This document shows positions 31,772 through 40,929 of a stretch of DNA of 64,000 nt, in pieces. Numbering within the stretch: the first letter of the stretch is position 1; each line of letters begins with the position of its first letter. The position numbers were made by a program, and so were the translations under genes. The notes under the pieces are model-generated. The model was not told the DNA's origin. It saw nothing but the letters and a program-made list of their open reading frames with translations, and did no database searches. Source of the stretch: Deltaproteobacteria bacterium (lineage in GTDB: Bacteria; Desulfobacterota; Deferrimicrobia; Deferrimicrobiales; Deferrimicrobiaceae); contig JAKAHC010000005.1 of the NCBI GenBank assembly GCA_021815305.1, forward strand, positions 124,001 through 188,000, read 5' to 3'.

Positions 31772-32688
31772 ATGACGCCTTGCACGACGGCGGTCAGCGA
31801 CAGGACGCCGACCAGGATCCATAGCAGGACGCCCTGGATCATGGGGCGGAAACCCACTTTCCTCAGCACATCGGGCCCCAGGCCCGCCCCGATCAGGAAC
31901 AGGGTGACGACGAGGCTCTGCCGGGCAACGGCCGCCACTCCGTTCCACTCCGCCTGGAACCGGGGGACCAGGGAACGGATCGCGGCGGCGGCGATGAACC
32001 CGAGGATGAACAGCGGGAAAACCGCTTTCCCCTCCGATTTCCGGATCCAGCCGTAGGCCAGCACGCACGGGGCGATCCAGACGGCCCGTGAAAGCTTGAC
32101 CGTGGTCCCGGTGGCGAGGGCCCCCAGGCCGTATGCGGACGAGGCGCCGACCACGCTGCTGGTGTCGTGGATCGCGATCCCGGCCCATATGCCGAACGCA
32201 TTCTGGCTCAGTTGCAAAAGATGGCCGATGACGGGAAAGAGGAACAGCGCCACCGAGTTGAGCGTGAAGATCGTGGCCATCGAAACGGCGACGTCCTCGT
32301 TCTCCGCCTGGACGACGGGCGCCATGGCGGCGATGGCGCTGCCGCCGCAGATCGCCGTACCGAAGGAAACCAGGGTGGCCGTCGATCCGCGCATTTTAAG
32401 CGCGCGGCCGAGGAGCGCGCCGGCGACCAGGGTGCCCAGGATTCCCACGAAGGTATAGACGATGGAATGTTTCCCGACGCGCCAGACCTCCGCGAGCTGC
32501 ATCCCGAAACCGAGCCCGACGACCGAAATCTTCAGCAGTTGTTTGCTTGCGCCCGATGTCTTTTCCGGCCAGGGGTTCCCGACCAGGAAACTCAGGCCGA
32601 TGCCCATCGCCAGTCCCAGACCGGTGCTGACGTACGGAACGGCGCAAACCGCAAGCAGCAGGATAAAAAGCGTTTTTTGAAGTTTCAT
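31765..32688 (-). CDS. YeiH-family putative sulfate exporter
   Basis: The 307-residue membrane protein belongs to the Cons_hypoth698/YeiH family. About ten hydrophobic spans are visible, with conserved SFGTAICGGSAIAAMAPVV, DVAVSMATIFTLNSVALFLFP, and GIWAGIAIHDTSSVVGA. ATG 32688 follows AAGGAAG; an earlier ATG 13 codons upstream is less likely. Family members are predicted to export sulfate or related anions, for example downstream of taurine or sulfonate catabolism; no such genes are adjacent. Its last codons overlap the Smr gene on the other strand. Confidence 0.88.
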   Translation of the reverse strand: MKLQKTLFILLLAVCAVPYVSTGLGLAMGIGLSFLVGNPWPEKTSGASKQLLKISVVGLGFGMQLAEVWRVGKHSIVYTFVGILGTLVAGALLGRALKMRGSTATLVSFGTAICGGSAIAAMAPVVQAENEDVAVSMATIFTLNSVALFLFPVIGHLLQLSQNAFGIWAGIAIHDTSSVVGASSAYGLGALATGTTVKLSRAVWIAPCVLAYGWIRKSEGKAVFPLFILGFIAAAAIRSLVPRFQAEWNGVAAVARQSLVVTLFLIGAGLGPDVLRKVGFRPMIQGVLLWILVGVLSLTAVVQGVIH

Positions 32689-32801
32689 CTTCCTTGCCCA
32701 AGGCGTCTTCCCGCTCGGCAGCGCCACGCGGGAGAGTCACGCCGAATGCGTGGGATATGTACGGCAGGGAAACAGTATATCCCGGAAAGGGCGGGAGATG
32801 C

Positions 32802-33470
32802 CTATTTCCCGCGCCGGGGATTTCGGGAACTCCCCGGCGTCCTCCGGGACGTCTCCTGTTCCGCGACGGATTCCTGCGTCTGCCGCGTCTCCCCCGCCGA
32901 CCGGATCGCCTTCAGCAGCCAGGCGATGTTTCGGCCGAGGGTCCGCATGGTGCCCACCCCTTCCTCGTCCTTCTCCACGTCGCCGATCTCCCTGCCCGCC
33001 CCGATGTTCCAGTAGTTCGCTCCCGGGACGATCATCTGCTCGATCAGGAAGAAGTGGTTCATCGTGTCGAAAGCGTGGATCGCGCCCCCACGCCGCGCCG
33101 CCACCACGGCCGCCCCCACCTTGCGCCGGTACATGTCGCCGTTGGCACGGCCGACCATCCCGGCCCGGTCGATCAGGGCCTTCATCTCCGAGGTCACATC
33201 GGCAAAGTACGTGGGCGAGCCCAGAAGGATCGCGTCGGCCGCAACCATCTTTTCGATGCAGTCGTTGACCTCGTCCCCCGAAACCGCGCAGCGGCGATTC
33301 CGGTTCGCGAAACATTTGTAGCAGGCGGTGCACCCCCGGATCCTCTTCCCCGCCAGTTGCACCATGTCCGTCCGTATCCCTTCCTTATCCAGCTCCGCGG
33401 ATACGTGCCGCAGAAGCAGCGCCGTGTTCCCGTCCTTCCGTGCGCTCCCGTTGAAGGCAACCGCGTGCAT
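32802..33470 (-). CDS. Iron-sulfur flavoprotein / NADPH-dependent FMN reductase family
   Basis: The 222-residue protein has a flavodoxin-like FMN fold: AFNGSARKDGNTALLL at the start, LLGSPTYFADVTSEMKALIDR, and later a cofactor loop. A compact cysteine cluster, GCTACYKCF followed by RRC, matches the [4Fe-4S] motif of archaeal-type iron-sulfur flavoproteins. It may reduce metals, quinones or oxygen species in the cytoplasm. ATG 33470 follows GGAGGAAACG. The last 35 residues are charged and divergent. It is divergent from the outer-membrane gene at 33622. Confidence 0.85.
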   Translation of the reverse strand: MHAVAFNGSARKDGNTALLLRHVSAELDKEGIRTDMVQLAGKRIRGCTACYKCFANRNRRCAVSGDEVNDCIEKMVAADAILLGSPTYFADVTSEMKALIDRAGMVGRANGDMYRRKVGAAVVAARRGGAIHAFDTMNHFFLIEQMIVPGANYWNIGAGREIGDVEKDEEGVGTMRTLGRNIAWLLKAIRSAGETRQTQESVAEQETSRRTPGSSRNPRRGK

Positions 33471-33621
33471 GCGACGTTTCCTCCCGTGTCGGACGTTCCG
33501 GACCCCTGTCTCGGCGACCCTCCGTGAGGGTGCCGCACTTGCATCGTTGCGGCAGACACGCGTCCGGCAAGATGATAGATTGCCCCAAATCCCCGGAAAG
33601 GGGAACCGGTTCGCCACGCCC

Positions 33622-34683
33622 ATGAGGAAATCGTGGTTTCTCCTCATCTCCTTGCCGGCGGCATTCCTCGCTTCGTTGCCAGGATCCCTCCCCGCCGCCG
33701 AGGTTCCTGCCTCCCACCGCGAGGAGCGTTCCCTCCCGGCGGGAAACGCGTGGGCACCCGACAACAACTGGGTGGACCGGTACCATGGGAACCTCGAGCG
33801 GGAACTGCTCGCCACCGTGACCTGGTTCGACCACTTCTTCGGCGACGAGCGCCGGGAGGACGTCGGAAGGGCGGAATCGACCGTGCGGTGGACCAACGAT
33901 TTCCGGTGGGACCGGGACCGGCACTTCCAGTACCGGACGCACGCGCGCGCCAGCATCCGCCTCCCGCATCTGGCCCGAAAATGGCGGCTGGTGATCTCCG
34001 GGGAAAGCAGGGGGGACCCGACCGCCCTGACCCCCCGGGATCCGGGCAACCCGGGATTGGACGTCACCAGCAGGACCCGCAGGGCTTCCACGGAACTGAT
34101 CTACGACCTTCTGCGGACAGAGCACACCGGGGTGGACTTCGGCGGGGGCTTCCGGATCCGGATCCCCCCCGATGCCTTCGTCAGGCTTCGCCTGCAGCAC
34201 GTCCGGCAGCTCGCCTTCGCAACGCTGGGAAGATACACGGGGACGCTTTTCTGGGACGCCCGGGAGAGGCTGGGGCAATCGAACGAAATCGACTTCGAGC
34301 GCAGGCTCGGCCCGCGGACGGTGCTTCGGTGGGCCGACTCCGCCATCTACACCCAGAGCAGCAACGACTGGACGTGGGGGACGGAGCTTTCGCTGCTCCG
34401 CATGCTCTCCGGAAAAAGCGCCGTCACCGTGGGGGCAGGCGCCACCGGTCCGACCCGCCCCTCCATGGTCGTGCAGAACTACAGGGTTTTCGCCCGGTAT
34501 CGGCGCAATTTCCTTCGTCCCTGGCTCTACTATGAGTTCGAACCCGACGTGAGCCGGCCCCTTCAGGAGGACGGAAGCCGGGAAACCGTCTGGGGCGCCA
34601 CGGTCCGCCTCGAATTGAACTTCATCGGGAAGGATGTTGCGCGACAGATTCCGGGCCAGCACTTGACACCTCCGCAACATTAG
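33622..34683 (+). CDS. Predicted outer-membrane beta-barrel protein, family not recognised
   Basis: The 353-residue protein has a signal peptide (SWFLLISLPAAFLASLPGSLPAA) and a body of alternating amphipathic strands rich in Arg, Trp and Tyr, such as TVRWTNDFRWDRDRHFQYRT, TELIYDLLRTEHTGVDFGGG and VWGATVRLELNF, which suggests a beta-barrel. I do not recognise the family. ATG 33622 lies close behind GGAAAGGGGAACC. Its 3' end carries the promoter of the MarR gene, and about 150 bases upstream separate it from the flavoprotein. Function is unknown. Confidence 0.6.
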   Translation: MRKSWFLLISLPAAFLASLPGSLPAAEVPASHREERSLPAGNAWAPDNNWVDRYHGNLERELLATVTWFDHFFGDERREDVGRAESTVRWTNDFRWDRDRHFQYRTHARASIRLPHLARKWRLVISGESRGDPTALTPRDPGNPGLDVTSRTRRASTELIYDLLRTEHTGVDFGGGFRIRIPPDAFVRLRLQHVRQLAFATLGRYTGTLFWDARERLGQSNEIDFERRLGPRTVLRWADSAIYTQSSNDWTWGTELSLLRMLSGKSAVTVGAGATGPTRPSMVVQNYRVFARYRRNFLRPWLYYEFEPDVSRPLQEDGSRETVWGATVRLELNFIGKDVARQIPGQHLTPPQH

Positions 34684-34698
34684 TTTATATTTAAACTA
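34663..34698 (+). promoter_or_regulatory. MarR promoter and palindromic operator
   Basis: TTGACA (34663-34668), 17-base spacer and TATATT (34686-34691). A perfect inverted repeat TAGTTTA / TAAACTA with a TATT centre spans 34681-34698, covering the -10. This is the usual design for MarR autorepression. The promoter starts inside the 3' end of the upstream outer-membrane gene. Confidence 0.75.
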
Positions 34699-34710
34699 AA
34701 TGGAGGGGGC

Positions 34711-35133
34711 ATGGAATTAGGGGTTGACACTCATATATGGATGAATATATTGATACTTTTTCGGGAAATCGACCCTCCGGAGCTCTTCCGTGAATATGGC
34801 CTGAAACAAACCGAATTCGACGCTCTTGCCCAGTTGTACCTTTCCGACCGGCCCCTCACCCAGACCGAGTTGAAGAAACGGCTTCTCACCACCAAGGGAA
34901 GCGTTTCGCAGATGCTCTCGAAAATGGAAGCGAAGGGGTACGTGCGGAGGGAGAACGACCCCGGGGACAAGCGTTGCCAGATGGTCCGGATCACCGAGGC
35001 CGGGGCTGCGCTCATCCGGCCGAGGCTGGAGCGGCATTTCCGGCGCATCTCGAAATATTTCGCCTCCCTGACGGAGGTGGAGAAGGAGATCCTTCTCAAG
35101 ATCCTCAACAAGCTTCGGAAGACATTGCCGTAA
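34711..35133 (+). CDS. MarR-family transcriptional regulator
   Basis: The 140-residue regulator has a winged helix at about residues 45-105 (TQTELKKRLLTTKGSVSQMLSKMEAKGYVRRENDPGDKRCQMVRITEAG) between dimerisation helices. ATG 34711 follows GGAGGGGGC. It is transcribed with the aldehyde dehydrogenase 11 bases downstream and probably represses both through the palindrome at 34681-34698. A single Cys next to the wing (KRCQM) could be redox sensitive; that is a guess. The inducer is unknown, though an aldehyde or its precursor would fit. Confidence 0.88.
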   Translation: MELGVDTHIWMNILILFREIDPPELFREYGLKQTEFDALAQLYLSDRPLTQTELKKRLLTTKGSVSQMLSKMEAKGYVRRENDPGDKRCQMVRITEAGAALIRPRLERHFRRISKYFASLTEVEKEILLKILNKLRKTLP

Positions 35134-35144
35134 AGGAGCCCGCG

Positions 35145-36464
35145 ATGGAAACCGCATGCGTATTCAAGGAGAGCGGAAAGGTCCGAAGCTACGAGGAGCG
35201 GTACCGGAAGCTGCTGGACCTTGCGGAGAGCCTCCGCGCCCATCGGGTGCAGATCGTGCGGGAGGCGGCCCGCGATATCAAGTTCACCGTCAAGGACAGC
35301 GAAGTGGAGGTGGATACCTCGATCGATCGTCTCAGGATGTTCGCCGAGGCGAGGCCGATCCTTGAAGGGAGGCGCCCCTTGGGCGGGGAGGGCTCCTCCG
35401 TTTCGCTGATGCTCTCCTATAACGGCAGCTCGTGGCTCAACACCGCCATCACCTCGATCTTCATGGTGGGAAACCGCGTGAACGTGAAGTTCTCCTCGAA
35501 GGGATCCGGCCTGTCCTCTCTCACCGAGTCCATCTACAAGCCGATCTTCGGCGACGACGTCCGGTTCACGCGGGAAAGCGGAAAGGCGTTCATGGAGCGC
35601 TCGCTGAAGGACCCGGACGTTTCCGCCGTGGTGGTCTTCGGCTCGGACGAGAACATCCTCCCCTACGAGCATGCGTTTCGCCGCAGCGGGAAGAAGATGG
35701 TCTTCGAGGGGCCGGGGCAGGACCCCTTCATCGTGTTCCCGGACGCGGATCTCGAGCTCGCCATGAGGGACCTCGTGACATCGAAGTTTTCCTACTCCGG
35801 CCAGACGTGCGTCGCCCCCAAGAGGATCTTCGTCCACCGGTCGATCTACGGCGAGTTCCTGGAGCGGTTCGCGGAGCGGGTCCGGAAGCTTGCGGTCGGA
35901 CCCCCCGGGGACGTGTGGACCGATGTCTCCCCCGTCGCAAGCCCGCTGGCCGTGGGCCGGATCCGGGAGCAACTCCGGGACGCGGTGGAGAAGGGGGCCA
36001 GGATCTCCGAGGGCGGGGAGATCACCGGGGACCTGGTCCACCCCACGATCGTCCGGGACGCGACGGACGACATGCTCGGAATGCGGGAGGAGGTCTTCGG
36101 CCCGGTGGCGTTCACCTCCCCTTTCGACACGGAGGAAGAGGTCGTTGCGCGGGCGAAGGCCCACAAGTACGGGCTGCGCGCCGCGCTCTTCGGGGGAAAG
36201 GAGGCGAAAGAGGCGGCCGTAGAGCTTGCCGGCGAGCCGTACTGCCACCCCGTCCCCCGCTACACCTTCGGGAAGTTCGGGACGATCGCCTTGAACCAGA
36301 CGCGCGGCGAGTCGTGGCGGGGCGCTTTCGTGACGAGGCCCGTCGGCGGGTACGGCTACTCCGGATGGATCTGGGAGACCGTGGACGGGGCGTTCCGGAT
36401 CAAGCAGGGGCCGAAGCTCCTGAGCGTCGAGACCTCGGTTCCCGAAAAGGGCGCTTCCGCCTGA
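35145..36464 (+). CDS. Aldehyde dehydrogenase family protein, short form
   Basis: The 439-residue enzyme belongs to the NAD(P)-dependent aldehyde dehydrogenase superfamily. Catalytic Cys222 lies in YSGQTCVAPKRIFVH and Glu188 in VFEGPGQDPFIV. The C-terminal EEVFGPVAFTSPFDTEEEVV motif is standard. The N-terminus is shorter than usual and the common PWNFP segment reads SYNGSSWLNT, so it belongs to a divergent branch. It oxidises an unknown aldehyde. It follows marR in one operon and its stop codon abuts the stop of the convergent MFS gene with no gap. Confidence 0.87.
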   Translation: METACVFKESGKVRSYEERYRKLLDLAESLRAHRVQIVREAARDIKFTVKDSEVEVDTSIDRLRMFAEARPILEGRRPLGGEGSSVSLMLSYNGSSWLNTAITSIFMVGNRVNVKFSSKGSGLSSLTESIYKPIFGDDVRFTRESGKAFMERSLKDPDVSAVVVFGSDENILPYEHAFRRSGKKMVFEGPGQDPFIVFPDADLELAMRDLVTSKFSYSGQTCVAPKRIFVHRSIYGEFLERFAERVRKLAVGPPGDVWTDVSPVASPLAVGRIREQLRDAVEKGARISEGGEITGDLVHPTIVRDATDDMLGMREEVFGPVAFTSPFDTEEEVVARAKAHKYGLRAALFGGKEAKEAAVELAGEPYCHPVPRYTFGKFGTIALNQTRGESWRGAFVTRPVGGYGYSGWIWETVDGAFRIKQGPKLLSVETSVPEKGASA

Positions 36465-37913
36465 CTATACGTTCTCTTCCGCGGAAGCCGGTTTCTCCGG
36501 CAACCGGCTTCCGCGAGCGCTCCCCTCTCCCCGTGCCGCCGTGAGGAAGGTCCCGGCCGACGCCATCACGCCCGCCGCGAAGAGCCCGAGATGGACCGCC
36601 CTGAACAGGCGATCCGGAGAAATCCCGTGGGTCGCCCCGTCTCCGACCACGGCGACGAGGATCGCGCCGGCGATGCTGACGCCCGTGGCCATCCCCAGGA
36701 GCCGCGAGGTGGCGAGGATCCCGGAGGCGATCCCTTTCCGCCCCGTCGGCGCCGCCCCGAGCATGGCGCTGTTGTTGGGCGTGACGAAAATCGCCATCCC
36801 CAATCCCGTGACCGTCAGGCTGATCGCTACGAGGTAGAGAGGGGACCCTCCGCCCATGGCGGAGAGGAGGAATAGCCCCCCCGCCAGGAGCGCCATGCCC
36901 ACCGTCGCGGGCGCGCGGGAGCCGACGCGGTCCGCGATCATTCCGCTGACGGGGGCGGTCGCGCTCATCGCCAGAAACTGGGCGGTCATGACGATTCCCG
37001 CCTTCGCCGCCGACAAACCGCGTCCCTGGATGAGGTAGAAGGGAACCAGGAAAAGGACGCTGGCCATGCAGACGTAATTCACGAGCGCGCTGACCACCGC
37101 GAACGAAAAAAGACGGCTTTTAAAGAGCGAAAGATCCAGCATCGGCGACCCGGCGGCCGCTTCCCGGCGAACGAAAAGATATCCGAGGGCGCCGCTGCCG
37201 GCAAAAGCGCCCACGGTCGCCGCCGAGCCCCATCCCCAGACATCCCCGCGGCTCAAGCCGACCTGCAGGGCGAAAAAGGCGCCCAGGAAGAGGGAGGCGC
37301 CGATCCCGTCGAACGACTCCTCCCGGGACGGCGTGCGCCGGTCTTCCCCGATATGCCGGAGCCCGAGAAGGAAGGCGACCGCCCCCACGGGGAGATTCAG
37401 GAAGAAGATCACCCGCCACCCCCACAGGTCCGTGAGCCAGCCGCCCAGGGAGGGACCCAGGGCCAGTCCGAGGGAGGTCATCGCGGCCTGAAGACCCAGC
37501 GCCTGCCCGAGCCGCGACGGATGCACGCTTCCCATGAGAATCGCCGGAGCGTTGGAGACGAGGATGGCGGCCCCGGCGCCCTGGAGGACGCGGGCGGCGA
37601 TCAGCCCCCCGACCGATGGGGAGACTCCGCACAGCACCGATGCGGGGAGGAACACGAGGAACCCGGACAGATACAGGCGCTTGTGCCCGCGAAGATCTCC
37701 CATGCGTCCGAAGGTGAGCAGCAGCCCCCCCATGACCAGGAGGTAGGTCGTCACCACCCACTGGATCGTCCCGACCGGGGCATGGTACGCCTCCCGGATC
37801 ACGGGAAGCACGGTGTTGACCACGCTTGCGTCCAGGGCGGACATGAAGGTCCCGAGTCCCACCGACAGCAGCACCCGGATGCCGAACCTGCCCTTGTCGT
37901 TTTTCGGACGCAT
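36465..37913 (-). CDS. MFS drug:H+ antiporter, DHA2 (14-helix) family
   Basis: The 482-residue inner-membrane transporter shows the DHA2 motifs: DASVVNTVLPVI in helix 1, the A-like loop GRMGDLRGHKRLYLSG, LQGAGAAILVSNAPA, and motif C LGLALGPSLGGWL. About 14 spans are visible. Likely exports drugs or toxic organics by proton antiport. The start is uncertain: ATG 37913 is used, with TTG 37931 as an alternative. It is the third gene of an emrA-emrB-MFS row, 31 bases after emrB, and converges with the aldehyde dehydrogenase. Confidence 0.87.
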   Translation of the reverse strand: MRPKNDKGRFGIRVLLSVGLGTFMSALDASVVNTVLPVIREAYHAPVGTIQWVVTTYLLVMGGLLLTFGRMGDLRGHKRLYLSGFLVFLPASVLCGVSPSVGGLIAARVLQGAGAAILVSNAPAILMGSVHPSRLGQALGLQAAMTSLGLALGPSLGGWLTDLWGWRVIFFLNLPVGAVAFLLGLRHIGEDRRTPSREESFDGIGASLFLGAFFALQVGLSRGDVWGWGSAATVGAFAGSGALGYLFVRREAAAGSPMLDLSLFKSRLFSFAVVSALVNYVCMASVLFLVPFYLIQGRGLSAAKAGIVMTAQFLAMSATAPVSGMIADRVGSRAPATVGMALLAGGLFLLSAMGGGSPLYLVAISLTVTGLGMAIFVTPNNSAMLGAAPTGRKGIASGILATSRLLGMATGVSIAGAILVAVVGDGATHGISPDRLFRAVHLGLFAAGVMASAGTFLTAARGEGSARGSRLPEKPASAEENV

Positions 37914-37944
37914 CCCGATCCCCCGGGTCAACCTTCGCCGATCT

Positions 37945-39513
37945 TCATCGCGAATCGGCCTTTTCCAGAAGGAAGATCGCGGTGAAACAGGCGAGGCAGA
38001 CCCACGCCACGAAGCGGAAGTTGTCCACGAACGCCCAGAGGTTCGCCTGTTTCATGAGCTCCTGGTAGATCGTCGCCATCGCCCTGCGGGACGCCTCGAT
38101 CGGGTCGAAGCGGGCCAGGAAGGCGCCCTGAAGCGCCAGGAAGCGGGTGTGGAACACCGGGTTGTTCGGCGTCAGGTGCGCGACCATGTTCGCCTGGTGC
38201 GTCTGGGCGTCACGGACCAGCATGGTCGCCACGATGGAGATCCCGACGCTGCCGCCGATGTTCCGCATCAGGTTGAAGATCCCGGTGGCGTTCCCCATCT
38301 GTTCCCTGCGCAAGGTCCCCATCGCCACGGTGGCCAGGGGGACCCAGATCATGGCGGAGGCGATCCCGCTCAGGGCGATCGGCAAGACGACGCTGATCAT
38401 GGAGGCCTGCAGGTTGACGTTCCCCAGCATGAGGGAGGTGGAACCGAAGAGGAGGAAACCGAACCCGATCAGCGCGCGCTTGTCGATCACATTCGTGAAG
38501 TAACCGATCAGCGGCATCATCACAAGGGCGCCGAGGCCTCGGGGACTGACCGTCAGTCCGCTCTGGAGCGCCGTGTACCCCATCAGCGTCTGGAGGAAGA
38601 GGGGCTGGAGCGTGAGCATGCCGTACAGGGCGATCCCCATCAGCGTGATCAGGAGGGTTCCCACCGCGAAGTTCCGGTTGCGCAGCACCCGAAGGTTCAC
38701 GATGGGCTCTTTCGCGCGGAGTTCCCACGCGAGGAACGCCGCCATCGTCACCGCACTGATGACGGCGAACCAGCGGATCCAGGTCGCATCGAACCACCCC
38801 GCCTGCTGCCCCTTGTCCAGGACGATCTGGAGCGTGGCGATCGACACCGCCATCAGTCCGAACCCGATGGAGTCGATCCTCCCGGGTTTCGCGGCGCGGA
38901 GGTACGGGGGATCCTCGACGAACGCCTGCGTCATGAGGATGGCCGCCACCCCGACGGGGATGTTGATGTAGAAGGCCCACCGCCACGAATAGTTGTCCGT
39001 GAGCCACCCTCCGAGAGTGGGACCGACGATCGGGGCCACGACGACGCCGAGCCCGAAGGCGGCCATCGCCATCCCGCGCTTCTCCGGGGGGAAACTCTCC
39101 AGCAGGATCGCCTGCGAGATCGGCTGCAGCGCTCCTCCCCCCGCCCCCTGGAAGATCCTGGCGACGACCAGCAGTCCGAGGTTCGCCGCCGTGCCGCAGG
39201 CCAGGGACGACACCATGAAAATGGCGATGCATGCGATAAGGAACCGCTTGCGGCCGAAATACGCGGCGAGCCACCCGCTGGCCGGCAGGATGACGGCGTT
39301 GGCGACGAGGTAGCTGGTCAGCACCCAGGTGGCCTCGTCGGTGGATGCCGAAAGGTTTCCGGCGATGTGCGGCAGGGCCACCACGGCGATCGAGGTGTCC
39401 AGCACCTCCATGAAGGTGGCCAGCATCACGGCCGCCGTGATGACCCAGGGGTTCGCCGCCGGACGCCACTCCCGGCCGCCCGCCCCCGCGGCGGGACCCG
39501 GCGGGACCGTCAT
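37945..39513 (-). CDS. emrB: EmrB-type multidrug efflux MFS transporter
   Basis: The 522-residue DHA2 transporter has MEVLDTSIAVVALPHIAG in the first helix, the ATWVLTSYLVANAVILPASGWL and GRKRFLIACIAIF segments, LQPISQAILLESFPP, and APIVGPTLGGWLTDNYSWRWAFYINIPVG (motif C region), all typical of EmrB/FarB. It works with the adaptor EmrA to move hydrophobic compounds across both membranes. ATG 39513 overlaps the emrA stop (ATGA). Length is normal (about 510-530). Confidence 0.93.
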   Translation of the reverse strand: MTVPPGPAAGAGGREWRPAANPWVITAAVMLATFMEVLDTSIAVVALPHIAGNLSASTDEATWVLTSYLVANAVILPASGWLAAYFGRKRFLIACIAIFMVSSLACGTAANLGLLVVARIFQGAGGGALQPISQAILLESFPPEKRGMAMAAFGLGVVVAPIVGPTLGGWLTDNYSWRWAFYINIPVGVAAILMTQAFVEDPPYLRAAKPGRIDSIGFGLMAVSIATLQIVLDKGQQAGWFDATWIRWFAVISAVTMAAFLAWELRAKEPIVNLRVLRNRNFAVGTLLITLMGIALYGMLTLQPLFLQTLMGYTALQSGLTVSPRGLGALVMMPLIGYFTNVIDKRALIGFGFLLFGSTSLMLGNVNLQASMISVVLPIALSGIASAMIWVPLATVAMGTLRREQMGNATGIFNLMRNIGGSVGISIVATMLVRDAQTHQANMVAHLTPNNPVFHTRFLALQGAFLARFDPIEASRRAMATIYQELMKQANLWAFVDNFRFVAWVCLACFTAIFLLEKADSR

Positions 39514-40760
39514 CTCACCTTCACTTCGGGCTGCACCGACATGCCCGGCCGCAGCGCGCTCTCTACGTCCTGCCCCTTCTCGAAAACAAGCTTCACGGGG
39601 ATTCTCTGCACCACTTTCACGTAGTTGCCCGTCGCGTTCTCCGGGGGGAACAGGCTGAACCGCGCCCCGCTGGCCCCCCCGATGCTGTCCACGTGACCGT
39701 TGTAGGTGCGTCCGTTCGCGTCCACGTAGATCCTGGCCGGTTGCCCCGGCTTCATGTCCCGGATCTCGGTTTCCTTGAAATTGGCGGTCACCCATAGGTC
39801 GCCGACCTGCACGATGGAGAGCAGGGTCTGCCCGGCCGAAACGTTCTGCCCCACTTCCACCGTCCGGTTCCCCACGATGCCGGATACGGGAGCGAGGACG
39901 TCCGTGTATCGGAGGTTGAGGCGGGCCTGCTCCAGGGCCGTCCGGAACTTCTTCGTCGCGGATTCCGCGCTGTCGGCGCGTGCCCGGACGATGGAAATCT
40001 GGTGAGGCCCCGTCTGCGCCGTTCGCACCTCCGCCTGCGTCTGGGCCAGGAGGCCCCGCGCCTGCACCACCTGCTCCCCCGCGGCGTGCGCGGAGGCGCG
40101 CGCCGCGTCCCGAGCGGCGGCGGAGGCCCTCGCGGCAGCCGCTCCCCGATCGTACGTCTGCCTCGCCACGGCTTCCCGGGAGAGCAGCACCCGGTACCGT
40201 TTCAGATCCGCCTGCGCCTTGACGTCGCGGGCTTCCGCTTCCCGCTCCAGGGCCTGCGCGGCTTCAAGCCGCCTTTCGGCGGCGACGACCCCTGCCCTCG
40301 CATTTTCCGCCCCCGCCTCGGCCGCGGCCAGCCGGCTGGCCGTGGTCACGGAAGTAATGGGCACCCCGGCCCGAACCGCTTCCGCGGAGGCCAGGGAGTC
40401 CGCGTAGTCCGCCTCCGCTTTTTCCAGGGCGATCCTGTAATCGGCGGGATCGATCGTCGCCAGGACGGTCCCCGCCTCCACCCTGCGGTTGTTTTCCACG
40501 TTGACCCGGGTCACATATCCGCCCACCCGGGCGCTGACGGTGCTGATGTGGCCGTCCACCTGGGCGTCATCGGTGGGCACCCAGGGCCTGTACCGGAACC
40601 AGTACACGGCGAACACCGCGATCAGAACCGCGGCGAGCAGCGCCAGGGCGGCCCGCAGGCGGACGGCCCCACGCGGACCGCCGCGCCGGCGGCCGCCGTC
40701 TCCGGGATTTCCCTTTCCCGCCGACCCGGAGCCCGGGCCGCCATCCTCCGGCCGCGTCAT
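39510..40760 (-). CDS. emrA: EmrA-type membrane fusion protein (HlyD family)
   Basis: The 416-residue periplasmic adaptor has one N-terminal membrane helix (ALALLAAVLIAVFAVYWF), then VPTDDAQVDGHISTVSARVGGYV (biotinyl-lipoyl half motif), a long Ala-rich coiled-coil hairpin, and YTDVLAPVSGIVGNRTVEVGQNV with the beta-barrel end. ATG 40760 follows AGAGGAAAAGGGG; several in-frame ATGs up to 40922 exist, but the extra sequence is low complexity. It links EmrB to an outer-membrane channel. It is divergent from a MarR gene that likely controls it. Confidence 0.9.
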   Translation of the reverse strand: MTRPEDGGPGSGSAGKGNPGDGGRRRGGPRGAVRLRAALALLAAVLIAVFAVYWFRYRPWVPTDDAQVDGHISTVSARVGGYVTRVNVENNRRVEAGTVLATIDPADYRIALEKAEADYADSLASAEAVRAGVPITSVTTASRLAAAEAGAENARAGVVAAERRLEAAQALEREAEARDVKAQADLKRYRVLLSREAVARQTYDRGAAAARASAAARDAARASAHAAGEQVVQARGLLAQTQAEVRTAQTGPHQISIVRARADSAESATKKFRTALEQARLNLRYTDVLAPVSGIVGNRTVEVGQNVSAGQTLLSIVQVGDLWVTANFKETEIRDMKPGQPARIYVDANGRTYNGHVDSIGGASGARFSLFPPENATGNYVKVVQRIPVKLVFEKGQDVESALRPGMSVQPEVKVR

Positions 40761-40929
40761 CCCCTTTTCCTCTTTCGGTTCCATGCCCGATTCCATGCCT
40801 TCCATCCCGCGGGGCATCGCCCGGGTCCGGATCCCCCGGATTCCGCGCTCTTCGAGACCGGGTTGCGGGGCCCGGGATCCCCCCCTTGACAGGCCAAGGG
40901 TTCTTGCGGTTAATGTATCCATTATATAT
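40761..40929. promoter_or_regulatory. Divergent emrA / marR control region
   Basis: Plus strand: TTGACA (40886-40891), 17-base spacer, GTTAAT (40909-40914), only about 15 bases before the MarR ATG at 40930. Minus strand: an AT-rich block (40919-40932, ATATATA type) may hold the emrA -10, with a TTGTGA -35 about 17 bases away. A short palindrome TTGT-C-ACAA lies just inside marR (40945-40953). Operator assignment is uncertain. Confidence 0.5.

Noticed and set aside
40761-40922. Longer EmrA starting at ATG 40922
   Set aside because: The added 54 residues are low complexity and the ATG lies in the AT-rich promoter block; ATG 40760 has a proper ribosome site.
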